DNA from: Owenia fusiformis
Taxonomy: Eukaryota; Annelida; Polychaeta; Sabellida; Oweniidae
Reading direction: 5' to 3'
Assembly (NCBI GenBank): GCA_903813345.2
Contig: CAIIXF020000012.1
Span: forward strand, 16,920,020-16,984,019
Length of the DNA stretch: 64,000 bases
Under the pieces are notes generated by a model, which was given only the letters and a program-made list of their open reading frames with translations, made no database searches and was not told the origin of the DNA. This document shows, piece after piece, positions 1 through 12,700 of the stretch. Made by a program: the position numbers and the translations under genes. Numbering within the stretch: position 1 is the first letter of the stretch; each line of letters opens with the position of its first letter.

Positions 1-562
1 CTCCTTCCAGTTCTCATTGACGGGAAGCAATAAAGATTCATGTGCAGTATGGCAAGTCATTTTAGACAGTCATATCTTTCACCATGGGTACTTTCTGGCC
101 ATCAATACAGTTGTTTTTATTAAAACAATATGCTTTCTTTCAAGTGAAGTCACATGGACCTTTGTTTGTGGAATTTCACCCTGGCAAAAAGGACCTCAAT
201 GGTCTTAAGTTAAAATAATAAGGTGCACATCCAAGAGATGTTCAATCAATAGTTTTTGATGAGCAAGGAGGATTGGCTCCCAGAGTGCAACATCGATATT
301 CTGTCCCATATACAGAATTTGAATTCAAACAGCCGCCATTTTGTTCACTTCAACATTTGAATCGTGAATTTTGGTCTTATTCCTAAACGAAAAATTCCAA
401 AGCTCACAAGAAATGATCGAGATATTGGTTCGAATCTTTGGACTGTCTGTTTTGAATTCATAGTCGGTAATAATTTCAGAAAATTTTGGAAAATATCGAT
501 TGTCGATCCTGGAGCCAATCTTCCTTGTGATGAGTAACTTTCAAATATAATGAGGTATTTAC

Positions 563-700
563 CCTGTTGTTTAACTATGGTCCCAACACCATGGAAGAAC
601 CCTCTAAACTGGGGATTAGCTGATCTTTGGTCATTGATGAATTTCACTTTTACAGTCTCCATGGGAGTCACAGCAAATATGGCCTCACACACACCAGCAC
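563..700 (-). CDS. SLC25A1: SLC25A1 exon 4 (second carrier repeat)
   Basis: 138 bp, opened by a TTTCTAG acceptor and closed by a GTAAAT donor. It encodes (G)[20 protein letters not shown] and continues to the conserved RGFFHG and IVKQQG. It holds the carrier signature PMETVK of the second repeat. Confidence 0.93.
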
Positions 701-3700
701 CTAGAAACAGGGAGATATTATCATTATCACATTTTAAGTAGAAATACTGAGCTGTGATTGGTCAAATCACGTCAAATGGACATTAGATAATTTTCGATAT
801 CATACACCATAATATCTTTTTGTTTTCGATTATAAATATTCATTTGTAATGGTATTTTTTAAATTATTTATTATAAAATGAAAACACATTGAAATAATTT
901 ATTGTATTTCTATTTGTTTATTTGTGTTTTGTAAGTTCTATTTAGAACTGTATTTCATATACATGCAGTGTATGCCCTATAAAGGATCTGAGAGCCGCTG
1001 GTCAAAATGGCATAACCGGGGGCATAACGGACAAGTTGAAATGTTATTTTTCTATACCTAGGGAAAAAATCAACTGGTCTGTGTCAAAAGTAACCTGGTA
1101 ATTACCAGTGGATTGGCCCTTATGGCATTCACTGTTTACACTAATGGCATACACTGTTTACACTTATGGCATACACTGTTTACACTTATGGCATACACTG
1201 TTTACACTTATGGCATACACTGTTTACACTTATGGCATACACTGTTTACACTTATGGCATACACTGTTTACATGTCCATGTATTTTTAACCAATGTCAAT
1301 ATGGAAGATATAACTATCGCAACTTACCAAGGCCACATAAAAGTTTTTTTGATGTGGACAGATTTCCTGAAGCATCTACATTTCTTTTTTTAAATTCTTC
1401 AAATGAGCCAAACCTACAACATAAGAATGAATTACTTTATTGTGGGTATATAGAGATGTAAAAACTTGATAAAAATTGATAAAAATCTTGTTGTTACTGT
1501 ATGCATAATATTAGAATTTATAATTGTATGTGCAAGTTATAGCACCTGTACTTAATGCATACTCAATTCCTGCACTCAACGGTGATTTTAAAGACTATGT
1601 GAAACCTTGCACTCATTTGACAAACCTTGCACTCAGTTGACAAACCTAGCACTCAGTTGAGAAAGCTTGTACTCAGTTTGAGAAAGATTGCACTTCATAT
1701 TGCAAAACCATGTAAATGTACAGTAAAACATATGCCTTTGTCAGTAGAACATATCTATATATATACATACAACACTTTAAACTCCCATTTTTCATTAAAA
1801 TAATATATTCTGTTATAAATGAACCATATGTATCTGAAACACTTCCGCAATGGAATACTATTTTGAGGTTCCAAAGGTGCTCTACTTCCTCATGCAGATG
1901 TTCCCATTCTGGAGTATCCCCATAAATGTGAGCCTGATTTGCATTTTTGACATTTTTGAGCAAATCAACCCTCATATTAATGTTATGGAGGTGTTCCACT
2001 GAAGGGGTGTTTCACTTATACAGGTCTAACTGTATACTGTACCTGACTGCTGATTTTGGAATGCTGCCATATAACAAAACACTGAGACCTCTATACAATC
2101 CCAATACACCACGCTCCTTTACAGTGACGCGGACACAATCGAAGATCCCCTTGTAGCGCTTTTGTGCACCTTTCTCGTCCAATTGTAACTGAGTTTTGAC
2201 ATATTCTGTCGGGAATGTGATGCATATTTCAATACCTCCTGTGATACCACCTGAAATGAGTTATGAGAATTATGTGTAATGACTTGAGTATAAACTGGTT
2301 TGAGTAATGTACTGGTTTGAGTAATGTACTTGTTTGAGTACAAAATAGGCAACGAATTGAGTAGTTTATTGGACAAAGTTATTAATATGAGATATATTCA
2401 AGAACTAATACAGTGACTGAAATACTTTTTTCAGATTCAGAAATAACAAAAATACCATGACTTGAGTAAATTGGTTGATGGATTCATTAACTTGAGATTT
2501 ACTGAGTTGATTAGCATATTTTTAAAATAATTTGAGTACTTATTAAAATAATTTGAGTACTTATTTGAGTTTCTCAAAGACAATTTTGATACAATTTCTA
2601 ACTTGAGCATCTAAGTATGTATACTTAGACAAATTATGTATATGAATTTATGAAATTAATATGAAATATAAAGATAACATAATATTAATATAATATTAGC
2701 CTAACAATAACAGCAAAACAGCTTTAACTATGTTAAGCATATACGTATGTAACTTGCTACATTCAATGTAAAACAATCTGAAAATAAGTATCTGAAAATG
2801 AAAATGAATGGTTAGTTCAAGCATAGTCTAAAAAATATTAGTAAATCAATAGCAAACAAGTCAATGTTATATGTTAAGCAGTTTTATTAATTTTCAACAA
2901 ATATTTTCAAACAGTGCATGACTTATAGAACATTCGCACATAGAGCTAGGCATGATATATCAATATCCAGCCAATCAGAACACAGTATTTGATAAGAATA
3001 TCGAAATGTTGGTTGAATTTTGTTCTTTAAGTGATTCTGTACAATGTAAATGCAGAACTGTGTTTTGCAATATGTGAAAGGAATCAAGCACATGGCTCTA
3101 TGAATTGTGATCTAACACGGCACTCTTGTATCCAAGTCAAGTGTATCCTAGCCTTTGAATCTGGGCTACGTATCCCATTCAAAGTTCAATACAAGACATT
3201 TATGCTTCATATACAATTCATTGAGCCCTGAGCTAAATTCCACTAAACAATCCTTAATTAAAAAAAAGATTTCATCATCAAACTTGATCACTTCAAAGAC
3301 AAATACAGTACATTGGCTCAAGAGATGGCAGATCTCAGAAATCAAGAATTTTTGTATGTAATAATTTTACACTGCCCTATAATTGGCCAAAGATATTGCA
3401 GATTCATGGTAAAAATAGAGATTCTACATATATGTAATGTTAAGAAGTGATCAATTCTGATTGGAGTTGTCAGTGATACTAACTAAAAAAGTATCATCCA
3501 AAATGCCAAACAGTATATCAGATCCCTATTTCCTTACTCTCCTTTAATTCAAACCTTTACAAGGAGAACAAATTGCAGGGAGTAAATAACAGGGATTTGA
3601 TAGATGGCGCTTTAAACATATTTGCCAGACGCTAAAAGCAGATGCATCCAAGCAGGTATGGTTTACAACTTCACTGTCTTGAATCTTTATATAAAATCTG

Positions 3701-6700
3701 ACCCCTCCCTCTTGACAATCAATTTTCCCAATATTTCAAATACAAGCTTAAATGTGAAATGAGTGATTATGAGAAAAAAAGCAGGGATGGCGCCTAATAT
3801 TCAACAGATGTGGAAAATCAAAGATAATTTCATTGTGGCTTTACCTTCAACAAAATAATGACATATGAAAATGTTGATTGTTTATCAAATGAATTTTTAA
3901 AAAATCAACACTTCACTTATATGAAATCATAATTTACTCCCTTACAAAGTTTACTTCATAATTCCACAAGGGTTGATAAGAAGACATCATTTATTAGGGA
4001 TGGTGTCTTATTATCAACTGTTGTGGAATAAGGAGGCTAGCTTTGTTACCTGTATGGTACCTTCTAAACTAAACATAGGAGGCTAGCTTTGTTAGGGGAG
4101 GGGGCAATTCATGGTTTTCTTATTAGGGGAGGGGGCAATTCATGGTTTTCTTATTAGGGGAGGGTGCAATTCATGGTTTTCTTATTAGGGGAGGGGGCAA
4201 TTCATGGTTTTCTTATTAGGGGAGGGGGCAATTCATGGTTTTCTTATTAGGGGATTCATGGTTTTCATATTAGGGGAGGGGGCAAGTCATGGTTTTCTTA
4301 TTAGGGGAGGGGGCAATTCATGGTTTTCTTATTAGGGGATTCATGGTTTTCTTATTAGGGGAGGGGGCAATTCATGGTTTTCTTATTAGGGGAGGGGGCA
4401 ATTCATGGTTTCCTTATTAGGGGAGGGGGCAATTCATGGTTTTCTTATTAGGGGAGGGGGTAATTCATGGTTTTCTTATTAGGGGAGGGTGCAATTCATG
4501 GTTTTCTTATTAGGGGAGGGGGCAATTCATGGTTTTCTTATTAGGGGAGGGGGCAATTCATGGTTTTCTTATTAGGGGAGGGTGCAATTCATGGTTTTCT
4601 TATTAGGGGAGGGGGCAATTCATGGTTTTCTTATTAGGGGAGGGGGCAATTCATGGTTTTCTTATTAGAGGAGGGGGCAATTCACGGTTTTCTTATTAGG
4701 GGAGGGGGCAATTTATGGTTTCCTTATTGAAGAGTGTTGATTTTTTAAAATTCAAGTGAAAGACAAATCAACATTTTAAAGAAAAAGATGAAGGGAGGGG
4801 GTCTCTGTTTGACTGTTAATAACCGAAGACCATCCATTTTGAGATCCATGATCTTTACTATCCTTTGGAAAGCTCTAACAAACTTTAGATAAAAAGAGAC
4901 TTTGGACACCATCCCTTACAAGAATTTTTTAAAATTCAATATATCAATAATAAATATTTTCTGCAGGCTGACTAAGCTTGTATTTGTGAATGCAACTAAT
5001 GGCTAGTGGCTACCCGATTAACCTTCTATTTTATGACCAACTCATTTAAATATGAATGGAATAGTGGCAGACCAAAAAAGGAGGTTAATCCGGTAACTGA
5101 CAGGTGCTAGTTGCATTTACGAATACAAGGTTAGAGTCGCAGCTGATGTGAACATGGTTATTGTGATCTCAAACAGAAAAACATGCTTGTCATATCTATA
5201 CTTTACCCGCAATGATGCCTCTATAGCTCCTCCTAGCTGGCATAGTAGGTGCGGGTGGAGTAAACGCTGGCGGCGTATGCAGTGATGTCATTGCTTCAAC
5301 TATAGTAGATGGTATGTCAATTAGAGAGTAATGTTTAGGAAATACATTCATTTGAAGTACAGTGTACATGTACAATCCTAATGAGGAAGAGAAGTAAATG
5401 TCATGTCAAAGAATATGGGGCATAATTGAGCCTTAATTGTATAGTAATTTGAGAATTAATTGTCAGCTGATACAGCAAGGTCCTATAATAATCCTATTTA
5501 TACGATTACATGTTATAAAATTGCAGAAACTGTTTATGAACAGAAGTTTTCTAATACTGAATGACCATATACAGTCTAAAATCTAACAGTGAATCTTACT
5601 GAAAATACCATGGACAATCTAATCTTTCAAATGAACTGAGTGTCATCTCTTATTTTGTACAGACAGTCATCTTCATACAGAAACTCTCTCCCATCAAACT
5701 AATTATAGCAAACAGAACCTTTCTAATCTGCAATATAATTCTGCAGTGACTGATGCACCCACCCAACCCAAAGTTACCCATCCCTCATCAGAAACCTACC
5801 TTTCATCCTCACCCTGATTTCTATTTCTGACTAACTCTACTCTTGGCTACTGATGTCAAGATCTAACTGAATACTAAGCCATGTATATCTCTGCTTTTTA
5901 TTCCAGATACCCTAGATAGACTCATAGCATAGTCACTGGTTACATGAAAACACATCCCCAGCATGTCGAGGTATGTATTTACTATTCTGCAGAGAAAAAT
6001 ATCATCAGAATAACAGACAGGATCAGGTGATCCAATCTGACCAATCATATCTGAGAATTTCTAATTATGCTGCATTATGGGACTAATTTTCTGTTTTTAT
6101 TGTCATCATGACATGTTTAGGTGTATATCTGAAGAGGTTATTTCCCAGAATCCTTACTAAATTATGAGAATGACTTTATGAACCTTCAAAATGTCTAATT
6201 TCTAACTTCAGGATCTCAAGAATCATCATTGAGTGTATTTTATGTTATGACAAATAAAAAATGGATACATGTGAAAAGGAGTAAACGGGATTGTGAAACT
6301 TTATATCCAATTTATTTGAAATGGGTTGGCCTAAGTGGATTCATAAAAAATCCTTACAAAAGCCCTTCAAAATTGGTAAATAACAGGTGAATGACCCCTA
6401 AAACCAATGGTGTGATTAGTCCTTAAATGCATGGTGTGATTTGGTGTGATCTATACAAATGAGACCTTGGGATAATAATGAGTATATTTTTCTGATTCTT
6501 ATTAAAGTATCTGTACAGAGAGCAAATTAATTCTAGAGGGGAACAGATTAAAGGCTGTGATATCACATGATAGGGTAATATGCATGCTGGTCTAATACCT
6601 CCTGTGTGGTTTAAAGTGGTGTGATTCTACCCTTGTATACTTGCTGCTGTATCATACTATGAGAGAAAGCATCATCAGATCAGCTGATATATTCTTAGTC

Positions 6701-9700
6701 ACTCATGCAACACATGAACATAAGAATATGCTGAATAGGCTAGGCAAATGGAAGTTTAACATCCCAAAAATTGCAACAGTTTTTAAATTAGGCTTATATT
6801 GTATATTGATACCAGTTGAAAAACATATCAAAAATATAGAAAAATATATGCAGTGGACAAATATGAAATGTCACATTCTAGGTACCCCCCTCCAAATTTG
6901 AGTATGGGATTGTAAATATTTTTTTATTTCAAAATGGAATGCTCTTGTCAACTAAACGAGTAATATTATGATAGTTTACTGACATAAGAGCAACTAAAAA
7001 TTGTTAACCAACTATTTGAGGGCAAAAATTGGCATTTCTAGCCCCAATTATCTGAAAATAGGCCATCAAATAGCCCGAATTTAATTGAACAATGTATTTA
7101 TTTCTGTATCGATTTATCTGAATTGCATGAAAAAAATCTAGGAGGTTATTGTATACCTGACCATTGTATAATTTGATAAGTATCAGGGTCATTAAGTGAA
7201 TATTGAGGGTGAAAATAATATTTGAAATTTCAATATTTTACCACACCCACTTTTGGGGTGACCTTACTTTTGATTAATTACTTCAAAGATATGTCATATT
7301 TGAACTCAATAGCACAACTAAATTATTTGTAAAGGCTTATTTTGTCCTGAAATCAGTTTTTTGATGTTTTCAGGAAAGGATTGTGTAAAAAAAGTTAAAA
7401 AAAAACAGCAAATGCCAGGTGAAATATAGGAAGCCCTACTTTTAGTTGATAACTGCTAAATTATCAAATGTTTTTTCCTTTTAAATTCAATTTGATATAT
7501 AATATACCTTTTCTGGTAAAACAGAGAACGATTTGTTAGAAATTAAGTAGAATCAGTGGTCTAAAAATATCCTTGAAAGGGCAACAAAATGTTAAATATC
7601 CCTGTCCCTGACATCAGTTTATTAATACAGTATGAGCCAAAAAAGGTAACCCAACCAAATGTTTGTTAATAACCCAGTCATTCAGCATGGGTTTGACATC
7701 ATATTTGGCACAATTACCTTGTTCAATGTTCTTTCATTCTGCTAAGTGTCATTGATCTATGCTTAATAGTCACGATTTTATGGCCATTTACAAAATGTGC
7801 TCAAAATATCGAAATATGCCTAACTGACTGGACATCAATACCAAGTCCAGTTTTTTTTATCTGTGGACCTTTTTTCTATACTAGCAACACTTGAAACATT
7901 AAAACAAGAGATAAGAATGAAGATGAGAGCCTTAACACAAGATTTTTATGCTCTTGATTTGAACAACTACGCACGATACGTTCAAGTTGGCCTCCAGCCA
8001 TGACACCCATATTTCATGGCATGGTATAAAATGGCCATAAAATCGTGACCACTAGAGATAGACCACTGAGACTGGGTAGATTGATAATACATTGACCAAG
8101 ACTCAACTCATGCAGGATGACTGGACTGAGTTATTAAGATTTGGTTGAGTTACCTTTTTGGCTCGCCCTGTATTAAGGAAAAATTGTTACTTTTGACTAA
8201 GGTGTTCTTAACCCCGCAGTGATATTGAGAAATGAAATGAAGAAGTTCAACTGAAGAATTGGATTTCAAGATGAAATTCAATAATTAATGAGGAAAAGGT
8301 TTCCACGTTAATAAATCCTACCGAGTTAACTAGTGTAACACAAAGTAAATCCCTGGTCTTTATACAGGGCATGGTTCGATTACGTTATGTTCATTGTCAA
8401 AAAGCTGCCTTAATTTTGTAATCTTAACCGTCATATATGGCAACAATCAGTTACGAACTTGTCTATCACCAAACTTCATTAAGGGTGGATCTGGGAACCA
8501 ACAAGGGGGGGGGGCAAATTTCAGGTCTGACAAAAAAACATCTGGGCTTGCACGGAAAAAAAATTTTGGGCCCCTAAAACCCTAAATTTTGAAACATTGA
8601 GGCCCATTATCATCAAAATGTGGCCTGTAATTAAAAAATAAGGCCTTAAAAGGCCCACTTATGACCAAAAAGGCCTTTTTTCTGGGCCCACCCAAGAGTA
8701 CCCTGCGTGCAGAGTCTAGTTAAACTACAGACGAAGACGAAGCTCTCTTTTAAGAAGTGAAGTCAAACGAATGCAAAGGGTAACCCAAGGGGGGGGGGCG
8801 GCCCCCAGATCCGCCAGTGTTCATTATTTAGTCATCATTATTTTCATAATCAGTAATGGAGGTATTTGCACAAATACCTTTGCATACCTTACATGCCATA
8901 GAACAATTATTCCATTTCTCATAGAAGTACAATCTGCCTTACACACACAATGGATGATCTCTGAGAGAGGGGAGCTGCATTTAGGCAATTGGTACAAAAG
9001 CTTCGTTGCTTATTTCCCAGCCCAATTATAATGGAGGCAGTTTATTTCCTTCCCACTCCTGGATCTGATGGTACACTCTATAACTGTGGTATTCCGCAGC
9101 ATCAGAAGTTGGAGGAAGAACACAGGGATGCAATAATTCAGATCTTGCTGCTCTCTTTTAATAGAATTTTTGAAGCCTAAGTTCATTTAGGGTTTCACCA
9201 TTTTTCCACCATAAATTGACAAAAGAGCATGTTCCTCTGCAATGACAGAGTTGCTTGCATTTCACTGGTTTTCCACTTAATTACGTTGTAACAAAATGTC
9301 GGAACATCGAAGGTATGATTTTACTTTTTTCCTTATTTCAAACGTTGTAGGCATAATTTCCACAACATTGTTATCACAAACATGTATCATATGTTTAAAA
9401 AATGTACATATTTGCGAACAAATAGTTCAGAAGACAACAGAATCGTCGATTTAATTCCTCACTTTAGTTACATAAACGGTATTTCGATAAACAGTTAAGA
9501 TCTGAACTTTTGACCCAAATCGTTTATGTAACTTAAGTAAGGAATTAAATCAACAATTCTGTTGCCTTCTGAGCTATTTTTGCGCAAACTTGTACATTTT
9601 CTAAAACATATGATACTGATACACGATCACAATTATAACGCGTAAAAAAAGAAAAATCGTACCTTCGACGTTTAGACATTTTGTTACCGAAACGACCCAT

Positions 9701-12700
9701 TTGGTAATTTAAAAACAACCGCTTGTTTTCTCAAGAACTCTATCTTTTTTATCTGCCTCAATGATAGCTTCTTGTCTATGCCAGGTATAACCAGAATGCG
9801 GTGTCACACCCCAGAAAAGATAAACAAAAGACAATCTTATTTCATTTATATTCCAACATTTTGTTTCTTGGGTTACTGCTTTTGGTTCAGGTTTGAGGAA
9901 AATGTTGAAGTTTGTGTTTACAAGGAGATCTGAATGAGTACTGTATTTGAGGTTTGGACACTTTGGATTACAGTTTTCACAATCACAATATCTGCATCCG
10001 ATTCTGAATGTAGCACATGTACACTCAATGTTTTCCAACCTGACAGACAGAATTACCATCATTCCTACGCACTGAAATTATATTAATGAAAAACGCTCCA
10101 GATATCTGAGATTTAAATGTGCTCTATCAGTTTAAATTCCGTTTAATAACCATAAATTCGATTCTACAGCATTATACATCCAATTGATAGTTCCATAGTA
10201 ATGTACTCCTATGTGTACCCTTTGCATTCGTTTGACTTCACTTCTTAAAAGAGAGCTCCGTAGGTCAAAAGTGATTTACCTAACTGTCACCGGTACCCGT
10301 CGTGGGGGCGGGGCTACCAAACTGTAATGTGGTCTCTACTAGGCAGAGTGTAGTTTAACTAGACTCTGCACGCAGGGTATCCTATGTGACGATTTATTTA
10401 TCTGATGAATTTAAATATATGCAAATTTTGTAATTGCGGATTGTAATTAATAATTTTAATTTAAACAATATTAAATTGCACAGAAACTACAACTTACATT
10501 ATTTAGATAAGCCTAGTATAGAGCAGTTATCAAATACCCTAATATCAGAGTGGTGATTTGTAATTATTCATCAAATAAAAGTGAGGTCACCTTAACATTT
10601 CACCTGGTGCAACTAATAATTCCTATTTTTCATACTAATAAGGTATAAACCTTCACAAAACTTGTATTTTAGATGATGACAAGCCTATATAAATGATTTA
10701 GATGTCAACTCTAACACAAATGTGATGCATTGTGGGAGTTAGTCATCAAAACTATAGTCTCCCCTATAGTGGGTGGGGCAAAACTATGAAAATGAAATAT
10801 TTTTTTTCTTCCTAAGTATACACGTTAGAATTCTGACACTCTCCAAATATGAAGTTCATATGAATATGTAACACCATGATTTTTTTCATGTTTTTCTGAC
10901 AAACCGATCCTAAAATATCTAAATAGATATGTGATTACATGCTGTTTTGTGGCCTATTTTGTTATACTTTGGGGTCAAATGACCAATTACTGGTCTCAAA
11001 AATAATTAAAATAATATTTTAATTATTTGTGAATATGTTATCTATCATAATAAAGCTTGAATACTTGACTAAAGTATTCCATTTGGGAAGAAAAAATTGT
11101 TTCCTACCGATACTCAATTTTGGGGTAGGGTTGTAGGGGGTACCTAGGAAGTGAAATTTCATATTTGTCCACTGCATATATTTTTCTATATTTTTGATAT
11201 GTTTTTCAACTGATATCAATACATAATATAAGACTAATTTAAAAACTGTTGCAATTTTTGGGATGTTTGGGCCTTTTATGAGCCCATTTGCTTAGCCTAG
11301 AAGTGCTGTTGCACCTATCAAATTCTGAATCCAAATGACAGGGAGCTCAAAATGAGTGCTCATGCACTAAAATCAATGTTTTTTAATTCATTTTATATTT
11401 TATTAAAACTGACAAAAGAAGCAATTGGTTATTGGTTGTATTTTTCTGGAGTGTTTAACTGGGAGGGGTTTATTGCAATCATTTATCATGTCTTGGTATG
11501 TTCCTAATATAAATATTTAATTAATAAATAGTTTGTGTCATGCAATGTCTCTAAATAACTTGGCACAAAAACATTTACTAATGGGTGTGTTTCAATCCAA
11601 GGGTTCTGATTGGTTGACATGACCTGTTATGATTAACAGCTTATTTACTTCCTCTGTGATATTTTGATCATTACAATACAGTTTTATACATTTCTAAAAA
11701 AAAATTACTAACCCTATACTAATATATATCATCCAGGTATTATCTTTAAAAATGCCTATAGATCTCAGGCCCGTAGCCAGGGGTTCGGGCAACCCCCCCC
11801 CCCCGGCCAAAAATTCTTTCAAAATCATGCAGTTTTTCACCATTTTGAGCATTTCTCAAGTGATTTTAGCCATATTTGAACCAAAATTGTTCAATGTGAA
11901 TCCCCCCTAGAATTTTTTGAAAACTGAACACCTGGCAAATCCTGGCTACAACTGGATCTGATTTATTAGAAATTATTATGTGGCATGAAATATACCCTGA
12001 GTGTCACATTCAAATTCACAGCAATTATCACACTCCACATCAACATTTGTGGTAGTTCAATGAAGTTAAATTCATAACAGCTTTCAGGCCCGTAGCCAGG
12101 ATTTGCCAAGGGGGGTTCCATTTTCAAAAGTTTCCAGGGGGGGTTCACATTTGACAATTTTGGCCCAAATATGACTAAAATCACTTAAGAAGTGCTCAAA
12201 ATGGTGAAAAACTGCATGATTTTGAAAGAATTTTTGGTCAGGGGGGGGGGGTTTACCCCCTCCCTGGCTACGGGCCTGGCTTTCTTTACTATAATTTTTA
12301 ATTTATTTTCTTGGCTGTTATTGCTAGTCAGGGCCATAAGACATATCAAATAAGAAACGAGGCCTTAGACTGGGTCTAGAAAAATAAATCTAGGACTGTA
12401 TTTATGTATATTAAATACTGTAATAATGTTTTTCTATAAACTATATTAAATTTAATCACACTTACCAGTACCTTTGGTTGATTCAGATCCTATAAAAACT
12501 CTCCCCATTGGGTTAGCTATGTGACATGTTCTATTATTTTTCCAATTATATAGGAACTTCCTTATAAATTTCCTTGAATCAACTAAAAGTTTACTTATTT
12601 GGCAATTTAAGTAGATTTAAGTTTATCTGATGTTTCTTAAATTCCTGGTATGACCTTTATATTACTGAATGTGTTACAGAGTATTTTGATTTTGAGTTTA

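Larger units (their letters stand above)
2251..5206 (-). other. SLC25A1 intron 1 (proximal), repeat-rich
   Basis: No exon was found. It holds a degenerate TTGAGTA-rich stretch near 2280-2600, a hairpin at 3959-4030, the G-rich minisatellite at 4096-4728 and a small foldback at 4975-5140. Segments on both sides of the minisatellite (about 3891-3917 and 4730-4757, TTTTTTAAAAAATCAACACT-like) are inverted copies, so the array may sit inside a foldback element. Confidence 0.6.

Noticed and set aside
1-562. Fifth SLC25A1 exon
   Set aside because: The expected continuation (TYQGL...KQGSNQAIRF-like) was not found on the minus strand, so the next exon lies outside the window.
345-692. 115-codon minus-strand frame taken as a single gene product
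   Set aside because: Only 563-700 is coding; the frame after IVKQQG runs through the splice donor into intron and loses similarity to the carrier.
1673-1999. Minus-strand frame rich in [10 protein letters not shown]
   Set aside because: It coincides with a dispersed repeat also found at 20.2 kb and 39.3 kb; no family features.
4096-4728. CRISPR-like array
   Set aside because: Units are directly contiguous with no unique spacers, and the host is clearly eukaryotic. Same for 1121-1273, 37611-38974 and 41475-41650.
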